NCBI GenBank assembly: GCA_045585895.1
Contig: JAZMZI010000011.1
Coordinates: 1-64,000, forward strand
Direction of reading: 5' to 3'
Source: SVTX01 sp045585895
GTDB lineage: Bacteria > Bacillota > Clostridia > Oscillospirales > CAG-272
DNA length: 64,000 nt
Of the stretch, positions 44,962 to 53,644 are shown in pieces (positions within the stretch are counted from its first letter, which is position 1; each line of letters begins with the position of its first letter). The notes below the pieces were generated by a model. That model was not told where the DNA came from. It ran no database searches and saw only the letters and a list, made by a program, of their open reading frames with translations. A program made the translations under genes and the position numbers.

Positions 44962-45047
44962 GTAACCTTTCTGCCGCAAAGCGACCGTTTTTTAGGGAGA
45001 TCTTTCCCCTTCTACTTATAAAGTCGCTGATTTTTCGGAAAGGTTAC
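44962..45047 (-). promoter_or_regulatory. Leader hairpin that can sequester the DUF4349 ribosome binding site
   Basis: On the minus strand GTAACCTTTC (45047-45038) pairs perfectly with GAAAGGTTAC (44971-44962), which contains the Shine-Dalgarno; inside are AGCGAC/GTCGCT (45028-45023/44985-44980) and a GGG/CCC hairpin. The ATG is at 44957. It could be a thermosensor or ligand-dependent leader. The remaining gene-free part up to 45286 is T-rich, with no further signal I can support. Confidence 0.5.
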
Positions 45048-45286
45048 GGAATTTCGGGAAAAAATTGAAAAATTTTCCGTTTTTATTTGCAGTCCTGTTT
45101 ATCGTACACCTATCGCGATAAAATATAAGTGTAAAGCCGATGGCGGCGACGCGTTTTAGGTTTCGTTTCTTTTTTTTCTCACTTTTCTTTTATCACTTTT
45201 TTCTCTCTTTCTTTCGGCGCTTTGGTTTACCTGCCACGCCCGTTTCGCGTCGTCGCTCTCGGCTGTCTCTTGAAAGGAGCTTTGTT

Positions 45287-45868
45287 ATGTATAAATACTA
45301 TAACGCCCATCCTAAAGGATTTTGGGTTGACGATTGCATTGACCGCGCCATTGCGGTCGCCACCAGAATGGAGTATAGCGAGGTCAAGGACGGACTTTGT
45401 GAGCAAAATCGAATAGATCAGGAGAGAGGTTTGGCTACTTCCAAAGACCCGAGACGTTTTCTTGAGGACTCTCTCGGCGCAAAAAGGTTCGTGTTTTCAA
45501 ACCGCGGGCCTTGGAAAATGACCGCCGAAAGGTTCAGCAAGAGCTACAGAAACGGAAGATATATCCTTGATATGGGTTGGCACTTTGCCGCCTGCGTCAA
45601 CGGTGTGTTGCTCGATACTTGGGATCCCAGTGACGAGACCGTGCGCGCCGCTTATCTCGTCACACCCGTAAAAGACGAGCAGAAGATCACTCTGCGATTC
45701 TGTTATACCGTGTCAAAGGTGACCGACGATGAAACCAGTGTCACTTTTTACGACGGGAACGGCAGATCCACGGCTAAAACTCTTTCAAAGGATGATGCCG
45801 AAAATTATATCGAGAGCCTTAAAAGGCGCGGTTATCCCGATATGACGGATGCGCGCGAATGGCTTTGA
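45287..45868 (+). CDS. Papain-like-fold protein, putative cysteine peptidase
   Basis: A 193-residue soluble protein. FWVDDCIDRAIAVATRMEYSEV near the N-terminus and WHFAACVNGVLLDTWD in the middle provide Cys, His and Asp in the order and spacing of papain-like proteins seen in Clostridia and their phages. Activity is not proven. The start is ATG 45287 after GAAAGGAGC; the upstream frame to 45140 is T-rich and unlikely to be translated. Followed by a bidirectional terminator. Role unknown. Confidence 0.65.
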   Translation: MYKYYNAHPKGFWVDDCIDRAIAVATRMEYSEVKDGLCEQNRIDQERGLATSKDPRRFLEDSLGAKRFVFSNRGPWKMTAERFSKSYRNGRYILDMGWHFAACVNGVLLDTWDPSDETVRAAYLVTPVKDEQKITLRFCYTVSKVTDDETSVTFYDGNGRSTAKTLSKDDAENYIESLKRRGYPDMTDAREWL

Positions 45869-45890
45869 TCTGATGCAATGATACGTAAAA

Positions 45891-45919
45891 ACTCCCCGAA
45901 ACGTTCGGTTTCGGGGAGT
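45891..45919. terminator. Bidirectional terminator
   Basis: ACTCCCCGAAAC (45891-45902) pairs with GTTTCGGGGAGT (45908-45919); AAAA and TTTT tracts are at either side. Confidence 0.8.
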
Positions 45920-45926
45920 GATTGTT

Positions 45927-47306
45927 TTAAAGGAGGTTTCTGAAATCCTCAATTCTGTGGAAGGTGGAATAATTTGCGTCGTGGTAGTTCCTTGCATTGT
46001 TCATCGACGTGCGGCAGAGATATATGATATCGTCTCCTTCGATTTCAAAATCAACGTATTGAAATCCAACCTTGGAGGGGGCGTCGTGCCTTCGGTCGAT
46101 GAGATCGCAGACCGTCTCCCAAGTCTCAAGGTCGCTTGAAGCTACGAGGGAAAGAAGATTCCTTGCCGTTTTTGGCTCGTCGATGCGTCGGCTGATGATC
46201 GAAAGATATTTCCCGCTTACCGTGTCTTTTTTTATCATGAATTTAGAGAGATTTCCGTCAAAATTTATTGCGTGAGAGTATTTGAGAGGCGCATCGGGAT
46301 CGTCGTCGACGAGAAACGCCAATATCTTCTTTTCGGCTTGGGTCTGGTAGCGCATTATGTTGTAAAGTCTGCCGTCGGGAGCGACCGTAAGCGTGCCTTC
46401 GATATTTCCGTGTCTGCCGTCGGGGGCTGCGCCGACCCAATTGGGGTCGTGAACCACGGGAGGGGTAAAGTGCCAGTTTTCGGGATCGAGAAGGTCTGCG
46501 TTTTCGTCGCAGGACATTACCATAGCGCCGTGAAAATAACCCTTGTCGAGCCAGCTGCCCCATTCGAGGGTTTCGTAAACCCGTCCGTTGTGGCAAACTA
46601 CGTTTTGAGGGTTTTTATGGATGCCCGAATACCCCTCTTTTCCGTTTGAACCGCGCAGAAGAGTGACGGGAGATGAAAAGCTCTTGCCACCGTCCTCGCT
46701 CTTACCGATAAGCAGGTCGCCGTATTCGGTAGATACGGAAAGCATATAAAGCTCGCCCTTGTGGATGAAGAGCTTGCCCCAGAAACAGGGCATAAGCTCG
46801 CATTGATAGTGCCAGCTTTTTCCGTCGTCGTCAGAACGGAAAACAAGGGTAAGATTCTGCGGTGACTCTCCTTTGAAAACGTCCATTGATGCCAGCAGAT
46901 GACCGTCGGGATGACGGACGAGGGAAGGGGAGCAGAGCGCGCGACCGGAAAAGGCGTAGCAAGAGTCGTCGGGGTGGAGATAGTTGACGACTGTTCCTAC
47001 GGTAGCGGCGCAACGCGCCAGACGGACACGGCTTTTTTTATCGCCTGATGTGACGTAAAATTCATAATCGTTTTCGCTTTCAAGTCTCTCGATATCATAT
47101 TCGTATTCTTGTGTATTGCCGCAAAAAACGAATTCTTCGCTGCCTCTTTTGCGGCAGAAAATTTCATATTTACAACCCTCGCCAAGGGGCAGCCATTCGA
47201 GATGAATAGCGTTTTCGGAGGGAGCTATACGGCAGATATAAATCTCTCCGACCTCCCATAAAAACGGGCGGTATGGTGCGTAGCTCCATTTAGTGCAACC
47301 TATCAT
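45927..47306 (-). CDS. Fn3 plus sialidase-like beta-propeller protein, apparently cytoplasmic
   Basis: A 459-residue protein. An N-terminal fibronectin type III-like domain (about residues 18-95) is followed by a six-bladed sialidase-type propeller with Asp-box-like motifs SDDDGKSWHY and SEDGGKSF and the loops GHLLASMDV and GRLYNIMRYQ. No signal peptide is seen, which is unusual for a sialidase acting on mucin glycans. The start is ATG 47306 after AAGGATC. It sits directly downstream of the lyase-like gene, so the pair probably degrade an imported sialic acid-like or other sugar compound. Specific activity is inferred. Confidence 0.75.
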   Translation of the reverse strand: MIGCTKWSYAPYRPFLWEVGEIYICRIAPSENAIHLEWLPLGEGCKYEIFCRKRGSEEFVFCGNTQEYEYDIERLESENDYEFYVTSGDKKSRVRLARCAATVGTVVNYLHPDDSCYAFSGRALCSPSLVRHPDGHLLASMDVFKGESPQNLTLVFRSDDDGKSWHYQCELMPCFWGKLFIHKGELYMLSVSTEYGDLLIGKSEDGGKSFSSPVTLLRGSNGKEGYSGIHKNPQNVVCHNGRVYETLEWGSWLDKGYFHGAMVMSCDENADLLDPENWHFTPPVVHDPNWVGAAPDGRHGNIEGTLTVAPDGRLYNIMRYQTQAEKKILAFLVDDDPDAPLKYSHAINFDGNLSKFMIKKDTVSGKYLSIISRRIDEPKTARNLLSLVASSDLETWETVCDLIDRRHDAPSKVGFQYVDFEIEGDDIIYLCRTSMNNARNYHDANYSTFHRIEDFRNLL

Positions 47307-47382
47307 TTTTTGATCCTTTCGATTTGGAAGATGATTTTGTTGTAAAAATCGCTGGTGAATCGACAAAATATAAACAATATGT

Positions 47383-48312
47383 TTAAAAAACAACAATATG
47401 TTCCAAATAGTCGCTTGCTTTTTTCATCTGCTCTACACAACTCTTGGCATAATCGGTCATAATGCCGCCGTCGGGCTTTCTCGTGATAAGCTCGGTCTCA
47501 ATACCTCGGAGAGTCATATTGTATTTAGCCGTGAGGGGGTAGGGAAGACCGCCCTCGATAAAGCCGAACGTGCCGATGAACGACTGGATAAGCTCTGCCT
47601 TTTCGGGCTCTTTGCGGAAATTGTTGCCGAGCCATGCGTAAAGCTTAGGATGGAAATTGCACATTATTCCGCAATATCCCCGAGCGCCCAAACGCAGACT
47701 TTCAAGCAGAGTTTGACAGTTTGCGTTAAGAAGCTGAAATTCACTGCCTTCAAGCTGACGGCAACGCTCTGCGATCAATGCGGCATCACAACAGGTGTCC
47801 TTCATATAGTGGAATCTGCCCGTGGACAGCGCCCAATCAAGAATTTTTGGTGTCACTAATCTTTTGTAAGGGTAAGGGCATTCGTAGAATCCCAGCTTCG
47901 CTTCGGGAGGGAGCTTTGCCAGCAGCTTTTCAGCGTTGGCGATAAAAACGTCGTCTCCCTCGTTGTTGATGTCGAGGCGGTTGGTTATGAGAATGAGCGC
48001 GTCGGTACCGCTCTCGTATACGGCGCAAAGCTCCTTTGCCTGTTCTTCAAGCGTGTTGGATACGTGTCCGGAAGACACCACCGTAAATGGGCGGTCGCCA
48101 TTCGCTTCAAGTTCCTTTGCTCTCGCGTAAACTCTGCGGTTAAGCTCTATGCGCTCCTCAAGAGTGAGGAAAAAAATCTCACTGGATTGGCAAACGGCAA
48201 AAATTCCGTCGATGCCACTATTATAATAAAAATCAACGTATTTTTCTGCTGTTTCAAAATCAACAGAGCCGTCTTTTTTGTAAGGTGTTATCATCGTGGT
48301 GAAAATATTCAT
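47383..48312 (-). CDS. DHDPS/N-acetylneuraminate lyase family aldolase
   Basis: A 309-residue class I aldolase. The Schiff-base Lys is in FHYMKDTCCD and the Tyr in LGFYECPYPYK. The usual GTTGE/GSTGE carboxylate-binding loop is replaced by CQSSE (GIDGIFAVCQSSEIFFLTLE), so the substrate may not be the standard pyruvate adduct of NanA or DapA. The family cleaves or forms 2-keto acid adducts. The start is ATG 48312 after GGTGACC; the longer frame overlaps the promoter. First gene of an operon with the sialidase-like gene, divergent from an AraC regulator. Confidence 0.85.
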   Translation of the reverse strand: MNIFTTMITPYKKDGSVDFETAEKYVDFYYNSGIDGIFAVCQSSEIFFLTLEERIELNRRVYARAKELEANGDRPFTVVSSGHVSNTLEEQAKELCAVYESGTDALILITNRLDINNEGDDVFIANAEKLLAKLPPEAKLGFYECPYPYKRLVTPKILDWALSTGRFHYMKDTCCDAALIAERCRQLEGSEFQLLNANCQTLLESLRLGARGYCGIMCNFHPKLYAWLGNNFRKEPEKAELIQSFIGTFGFIEGGLPYPLTAKYNMTLRGIETELITRKPDGGIMTDYAKSCVEQMKKASDYLEHIVVF

Positions 48313-48336
48313 AAGGTCACCGTCCTTTCCATGTTG

Positions 48337-48365
48337 ATTATACAACAAATCAAGAATAATTTCAA
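48337..48365 (-). promoter_or_regulatory. Promoter of the aldolase-sialidase operon
   Basis: TTGAAA (48365-48360), 17-nt spacer, TATAAT (48342-48337) on the minus strand. Confidence 0.75.
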
Positions 48366-48407
48366 TACGTAATTTAGGACTTAATTTTATATTTTTCGGA
48401 CATCCGA

Positions 48408-48436
48408 TTGACATTCTTCCGGAAATCTTATATAAT
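48408..48436 (+). promoter_or_regulatory. Promoter of the AraC regulator gene
   Basis: TTGACA (48408-48413), 17-nt spacer, TATAAT (48431-48436). The two divergent promoters are 42 bp apart between -35 elements. Confidence 0.8.
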
Positions 48437-48482
48437 CAAATTGTATGAATTTTAGCTATAACGCTTTGTTTCAGAGGTTTTT

Positions 48483-49355
48483 ATGAAGATATTATACCGT
48501 CAAAGTACGAATAGTGATAAGGAAGTAAGCGTTCTTGCGCGTCACGGCGTAAATAATTGCTATTTTAAATCGATAAAGCAAACGTCGGGTGAAGGGATCG
48601 GTACTAAAAAGCGACATTCTCACACAGGATTTGAATTTCATATTATGATCGACGGTAAGCAGTGCTACGAGACCGAAAGCGGTGTTTTTATGCTTGAAGG
48701 CGGTAATGTCTTTGCCGTTCCCAAGGGTGTCAGACATTCGCTTTCGTCCTGCGATCACCCCGTTAAAAAGTACGCCTTTACTTTTGCGCTCGATAAGGGG
48801 GCGTTTGAGCTTGAAGGCTTGTCGAAGTGTGTTTTATTCCCGATATCCGAAAGGGTCTTGTCTAATATACGAACCGTTGAAACCCTTGATAAGGATTCGG
48901 ATTTTAAAGCAGTATTGATAGAGAATATAGTTTTTGAAACTGTCTGCCTGCTTTTAAATGAGCTTGGAGTCAGATCTGTTTCACAGGTCGCTTGTGAAGA
49001 AGATCCATACTTGAATAAAGACAAGGACGAACGCGTTGAGCTTGCCATTCAGTTTATCAAGGACAATATTGAGTCTCCCTTGCAGGTCGGAGAGGTGGCG
49101 TCCTACTGCTATATAAGCGAAAAGCAGCTTAACAGATTGTTTTTGAAGGATACCGATACTACCGTCGCGGCGTATATCCGACGTGAGAGAATGAAGAGGA
49201 TAGAAGAACTGCTTTCAACTGCAGATCTTTCGCTTTCCGAGATAAGCGAACGCTTTAATTTCCCGACGGAGCACGGATTTAATCTGTTTTTCAAGAAAAA
49301 TAACGGTATGCCTCCCGGCGAATACCGTAAAATGACAAAGAACGGCAAGGATTGA
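48483..49355 (+). CDS. AraC family transcriptional regulator
   Basis: A 290-residue regulator with an N-terminal cupin sensor (RHSHTGFEFHIMIDGKQCYE, VFAVPKGVRHSLSSC) and a C-terminal double helix-turn-helix (LQVGEVASYCYISEKQLNRLFLK; ISERFNFPTEHGFNLFFKK). By position it should activate the divergent aldolase-sialidase operon in response to a sugar. The start is ATG 48483 after CAGAGG; no other regulator is nearby. Confidence 0.92.
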   Translation: MKILYRQSTNSDKEVSVLARHGVNNCYFKSIKQTSGEGIGTKKRHSHTGFEFHIMIDGKQCYETESGVFMLEGGNVFAVPKGVRHSLSSCDHPVKKYAFTFALDKGAFELEGLSKCVLFPISERVLSNIRTVETLDKDSDFKAVLIENIVFETVCLLLNELGVRSVSQVACEEDPYLNKDKDERVELAIQFIKDNIESPLQVGEVASYCYISEKQLNRLFLKDTDTTVAAYIRRERMKRIEELLSTADLSLSEISERFNFPTEHGFNLFFKKNNGMPPGEYRKMTKNGKD

Positions 49356-49370
49356 CCTTGCCGTTCTTTT
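49341..49370. terminator. Terminator between araC-type gene and valS
   Basis: AACGGCAAGG (49341-49350) pairs with CCTTGCCGTT (49356-49365), followed by CTTTT on plus; it includes the regulator's stop codon. The minus-strand side could end valS. Confidence 0.75.
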
Positions 49371-49380
49371 CCGTATAAAA

Positions 49381-52026
49381 TTAACCTAATTTAGAGATAG
49401 CTGCGAGGATACCGTCGAGGTTTTCGCGGTATTTAGCCATCTTTGCCTTTTCGCCCTCAACGACTGCGGCGGGAGCCTTGGCTACGAAGCCTTGGTTGGA
49501 GAGCTTTTTCTCGATCCTCTCGATCTCGCCTTCAAGCTTCTTCTTTTCGCCCTCAAGTCTTGCCTTTTCCTTCTCAAAGTCGATAATGTCGGACAAAGGA
49601 AGGAAGATGGTAGCGGAGTCGGTGATGATCTGGAGAGCATTGTCTGCGCTGACCTCTGTTTCCGCGAATGCGTCTGCTACGATAAGTTCGGAAGCGGATG
49701 CGAGGCGGGCGAAGAACGCCTCGGCAGACGCGAAGATGTCCTGATACTTGGTAGCAAGGTAGACCTTTGCTTTCTTGGATGGAGGAACGTTCATTTCGCT
49801 TCTTCTCGCGCGGATAGCCTTGATGGCGTCGATTATCTTGGTCATCTTCTCGGCGTCGGCAGTGAAGTTAAGAGCCGCAGAAGCTTTGGGATATTCGCTT
49901 ATCATAATGCTTTCCGCATCGCGGGGAAGTGCCTGATAAATTTCCTCGGTGATGAAGGGCATAAAGGGATGGAGGAGCTTGAGGATGCCCTCAAGAACGT
50001 ATGCGATGACGTTCTGGCAAACTGCGTTCGCCTCGGTGTCCTTTTCGTTAAGACGCGCCTTGGCAAGCTCGATGTACCAGTCGCAGAAGATGTCCCATGC
50101 GAAGCTGTAGATAGCGCCGAGAGCAACGCCGACCTCGAAGTTGTCGAGGTTGGTAACTACGTTTTCGCAGAGGGAGTTGAACTCGTTAAGAATCCACTTG
50201 TCTTCAAGAGCAAGCTTGTCGGTCTCGGGAAGCTTTATCTCATCAATGGTGAGGTTCATTCTAACGAATCTCGACGCGTTCCAGAGCTTATTTGCAAAGT
50301 TTCTTGCCGCCTCTATCTTTTCGTCGGAGAATCTCATATCGTTTCCGGGGGAGTTGCCGGTTGCAAGAGCGAATCGGAGCGCGTCTGCACCGTACTGCTT
50401 GATGATTTCAAGGGGGTCGATACCGTTTCCGAGAGACTTGGACATTTTTCTGCCCTGCGCGTCTCTGACGAGACCGTGAATGAATACGGTGGAGAAGGGT
50501 TTCTCGTCCATATGCTCAAGACCCGAGAAGATCATAAAGAATACCCAGAAGGTGATGATGTCGTAGCCGGTTACGAGAACGTCGGTGGGGTAATATCTCT
50601 TGAGATCCTCGGTGTTTTCGGGCCAGCCGAGAGTAGAGAAGGGCCAAAGAGCCGAGGAGAACCAGGTGTCAAGCACGTCATCGTCCTGTCTTACCTTTGC
50701 GCCGCACTTGGGGCACTTCTCAATGTCGGTCTTGGAGACCGTCATCTCGCCGCACTCGTCGCAATAGAAGGCGGGAATTCTGTGACCCCACCAGAGCTGA
50801 CGGGAGATGCACCAGTCGAGGATGTTGTTCATCCAGTTGAAATAGTTCTTGGAGAAGCGCTCGGGAACGAAGTTGATGCTGCCGTTCTCGACCGCCTCGA
50901 TAGCGGGAGCGGCGAGGGGCTTCATCTTAACGAACCACTGGTCGCTGGTCATAGGCTCAACCGTAGTGCCGCAACGGTAGCAAACGCCAACGTTGTGGTC
51001 GTGAGGCTCGGTCTTAACGAGGTAGCCCTCCGCCTCGAGGTCGGCAACCAGCGCCTTACGGCAGGCATATCTGTCCATACCCTCGTACTTGCCCGCGTAT
51101 GCGTTCATCGTAGCGTCGTCGTTCATGACCTTGATCTGCTCAAGGTTGTGTCTCTGACCGACCATGAAGTCGTTGGGGTCGTGTGCGGGGGTGATCTTAA
51201 CGCAACCCGTACCGAAGCCGATCTCAACGTAATCGTCGGCGATAACGGGTATCTCGCGGTTTACTATGGGAAGAAGAACCTTCTTTCCAATAAGGTGCTT
51301 GGTGTTTTCGTCCTCGGGGTTGACCGCAACGGCGGTATCACCGAACATGGTCTCGGGACGGGTGGTAGCTACCTCGACGTAGCCGTCTTCACCGATAATG
51401 GGGTACTTGATGTGCCAGAAGTTGCCGGGCTGATCCTTATACTCAACCTCTGCGTCGGAAAGAGCCGTCAAGCAACGGGGGCACCAGTTGATGATACGGT
51501 ATCCGCGATAGATGAGTCCCTTGTTATAAAGGTTTACGAACACCTCGCGAACTGCCTTGGAGCAGCCTTCGTCCATGGTAAATCTCTGTCTCGTCCAGTC
51601 GCAGGAAGCGCCCAGCTTCTTGAGCTGGCTTGTGATGCGAGCCTCATAGGTGTCCTTCCAGCCCCAGACGCGTTCGAGAAATTTTTCACGACCGAGGTCG
51701 TATCTTGTAAGTCCCTCGTCAACGCGGAGTCTTTCCTCGACCTTGATCTGCGTTGCAATGCCGGCGTGGTCGGTGCCGGGTACCCAAAGAGTGTTGAAGC
51801 CCTGCATTCTCTTGTAACGTACGAGGATATCCTGTAAGGTCTCGTCAAGGGCGTGACCCATATGGAGCTGACCCGTGACGTTTGGAGGGGGAATAACTAT
51901 GGAGAAAGAGGGGTTATTGTTATTTTTGTCGGGTGTGAAGTAACCCTTTTCACACCACTCGGCGTAGATTCTGTCCTCAAAATCGGAGGGAGAATACGTC
52001 TTTGGTAATTCGTTGTAGGAATTCAT
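49381..52026 (-). CDS. valS: Valyl-tRNA synthetase
   Basis: An 881-residue class Ia enzyme charging tRNA-Val. The HIGH motif PPPNVTGQLHMGHAL is at about residues 47-57, editing domain motifs follow (VATTRPETMFGDTAVAVNPED), KMSKS is at about 525 (GRKMSKSLGNGIDP), then the anticodon-binding domain and the C-terminal coiled coil (EKEKARLEGEKKKLEGEIERI). Start ATG 52026 with GAAAGGAACG upstream. Expression is controlled by the T-box at 52071-52310. Confidence 0.97.
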   Translation of the reverse strand: MNSYNELPKTYSPSDFEDRIYAEWCEKGYFTPDKNNNNPSFSIVIPPPNVTGQLHMGHALDETLQDILVRYKRMQGFNTLWVPGTDHAGIATQIKVEERLRVDEGLTRYDLGREKFLERVWGWKDTYEARITSQLKKLGASCDWTRQRFTMDEGCSKAVREVFVNLYNKGLIYRGYRIINWCPRCLTALSDAEVEYKDQPGNFWHIKYPIIGEDGYVEVATTRPETMFGDTAVAVNPEDENTKHLIGKKVLLPIVNREIPVIADDYVEIGFGTGCVKITPAHDPNDFMVGQRHNLEQIKVMNDDATMNAYAGKYEGMDRYACRKALVADLEAEGYLVKTEPHDHNVGVCYRCGTTVEPMTSDQWFVKMKPLAAPAIEAVENGSINFVPERFSKNYFNWMNNILDWCISRQLWWGHRIPAFYCDECGEMTVSKTDIEKCPKCGAKVRQDDDVLDTWFSSALWPFSTLGWPENTEDLKRYYPTDVLVTGYDIITFWVFFMIFSGLEHMDEKPFSTVFIHGLVRDAQGRKMSKSLGNGIDPLEIIKQYGADALRFALATGNSPGNDMRFSDEKIEAARNFANKLWNASRFVRMNLTIDEIKLPETDKLALEDKWILNEFNSLCENVVTNLDNFEVGVALGAIYSFAWDIFCDWYIELAKARLNEKDTEANAVCQNVIAYVLEGILKLLHPFMPFITEEIYQALPRDAESIMISEYPKASAALNFTADAEKMTKIIDAIKAIRARRSEMNVPPSKKAKVYLATKYQDIFASAEAFFARLASASELIVADAFAETEVSADNALQIITDSATIFLPLSDIIDFEKEKARLEGEKKKLEGEIERIEKKLSNQGFVAKAPAAVVEGEKAKMAKYRENLDGILAAISKLG

Positions 52027-52070
52027 TTTTTCGTTCCTTTCAATATATTTTCTTGAATTTTAAACAAAAT

Positions 52071-52310
52071 AAAAAATCCTGATATGAAAAACATATCAGG
52101 ACGTAAAAATACGCGGTACCACCTAATTTACACTTCAAAAGTGTCACTCAAAGGCTTTAACGTTGCCACCGTTGCGAGCTACACGGAAAACTCTTTCACC
52201 CACACCGCTCGCGAGCTACCTTCAGTCAATCTCTGTACGCGCTCACACCGCCCGCGCGCTCTCTGAAAAAGGGAAATGACTTACTCCTCTCGGTCAAAGC
52301 GTTTTATATT
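52071..52310 (-). promoter_or_regulatory. T-box riboswitch of valS
   Basis: The conserved T-box AGGTGGTACCGCG is at 52124-52112; its UGGU should pair with the ACCA end of uncharged tRNA-Val. The terminator stem TCCTGATATG/CATATCAGGA (52077-52101) is followed by TTTTTT. Stem I includes the AGUA motif (near 52283-52280) and a likely specifier GUA (Val) at 52219-52217 after GAAG. Starved cells would read through into valS. Confidence 0.93.
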
Positions 52311-52319
52311 TTACGATAT

Positions 52320-52348
52320 ATTATAACATTGGCTTATTGTTTTGTCAA
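52320..52348 (-). promoter_or_regulatory. valS promoter
   Basis: TTGACA (52348-52343), 17-nt spacer, TATAAT (52325-52320) on the minus strand. Confidence 0.85.
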
Positions 52349-52432
52349 TAGCTTTTGATAATTTTACCCAAATTTGCGTTATGATCTTCCGAAAACCTAC
52401 TTGCTTATATGCAATAAATATAAATAAACATC

Positions 52433-52461
52433 TTGATTAATCACTTTCTTTGTGATATAAT
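52433..52461 (+). promoter_or_regulatory. Promoter of the LysR gene
   Basis: TTGATT (52433-52438), 17-nt spacer ending TGTGA, TATAAT (52456-52461). Confidence 0.75.
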
Positions 52462-52501
52462 ATAAAATCATAGATATCAGACTGTAAAGTGAGGGATGAC
52501 G

Positions 52502-53425
52502 ATGAATATACTTCACATGAAATATGCGGTCGAGGTAGCTCGCCTCGGTTCTCTGAACAAAGCCGCTGAAACGCTGAGAATAGCCCAGCCCAATATAAGC
52601 CGTTCCATCAAGGAGCTTGAGGCGGACTTGGGTATAACTATATTTAACAGAAGCGCAAAGGGAATGGAGCTCACTCCCGACGGCGAAGAGTTTCTTGACT
52701 ATGCCCGTGATATTTTGCACAGGATAGACAAAATGGAGCAATCCTACCGCGACGGCTCACATAAAAAACATAAGTTTTCTATCTCCGTGCCCCGCGCGTG
52801 TTATATATCTGCGGCTCTTGCCGAGTTTTCAAAAAGCATAGGCGATGAAGACGTGGAGATCTATTACAAGGAGACTAACTCCAAGAAGACCGTAAAGAAG
52901 CTTTTGGAAAACGAGTACAAGCTCGGCATAATCCGTTACTCCGAAAATTACGACAGATATTATAAAACTATGCTTGAAGAGAAGGGATTGAATTACGAGC
53001 TTGTTGCTGAGTTTTCTTACGTTCTTTTGATGAGCCGCGATAATCCTCTGGCGCAGAAGGAAACGATAACCTACGACGATCTCTCGTCTTATATAGAGAT
53101 CGCTCACGCAGACCCGTACGTGCCTACCCTTTCAATGTCAAAGGTGTTCCGCGAGGAGCTTCCCGATAATATAGGTCAGAGAATATTTATCTTCGAAAGA
53201 GCGAGCCAGTTCGATCTTCTTTCGGAAAATCCGAAAACCTTTATGTGGGTATCCCCCGCATCTCAGCAGATACTTGACAGATACAATCTGGTTCAGCGGG
53301 TATGTGAGGGCAATAAGAAGATCTATAAAGACGTTCTTATCTACCATAAGGGATACAGGCTGACGAAGCTTGATAAGGATTTTATTACCTCGCTTTGCGA
53401 TGCACGGAGAAAATTCATAAAATAA
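52502..53425 (+). CDS. LysR family transcriptional regulator
   Basis: A 307-residue regulator: N-terminal winged helix MNILHMKYAVEVARLGSLNKAAETLRIAQPNISRSIKELE in two helices, then a periplasmic-binding-protein-like effector domain. I chose ATG 52502 because GAGGG lies six bases upstream; ATG 52496 is also possible. It reads toward adhE, which starts 219 bp later, and is the nearest candidate controller of the fermentation block. Confidence 0.9.
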   Translation: MNILHMKYAVEVARLGSLNKAAETLRIAQPNISRSIKELEADLGITIFNRSAKGMELTPDGEEFLDYARDILHRIDKMEQSYRDGSHKKHKFSISVPRACYISAALAEFSKSIGDEDVEIYYKETNSKKTVKKLLENEYKLGIIRYSENYDRYYKTMLEEKGLNYELVAEFSYVLLMSRDNPLAQKETITYDDLSSYIEIAHADPYVPTLSMSKVFREELPDNIGQRIFIFERASQFDLLSENPKTFMWVSPASQQILDRYNLVQRVCEGNKKIYKDVLIYHKGYRLTKLDKDFITSLCDARRKFIK

Positions 53426-53466
53426 ACTATCTTTATTCCGAAAATCTTTTAGAGATTCATACCTTT

Positions 53467-53491
53467 ATATCCTCAGTGATATTACCGATAT
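53467..53491. promoter_or_regulatory. Possible LysR operator upstream of adhE
   Basis: ATATC-N6-GATAT (53467-53482) is an inverted repeat, with another GATAT at 53487-53491. It lies about 50 bp upstream of a -10-like TAAAAT near 53530. LysR sites are often such dyads; the assignment is speculative. Confidence 0.3.
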
Positions 53492-53644
53492 AACATTTTA
53501 ATAATTCCCAAGTGCGCGTATTTGTGATAAAATATATGCGGAAATGTGGGAGTGCGACGCAATGCGGCATATTCTGTCCTAACGGACGCGATGTGCGGCG
53601 CGGCGTAACAGCGTATCGATCAATATATCAGGAGGACATATAAA

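Noticed and set aside
49492..51837. A 781-codon open frame antisense to valS
   Set aside because: Shadow of valS, whose HIGH and KMSKS motifs and T-box leave no doubt about the coding strand.
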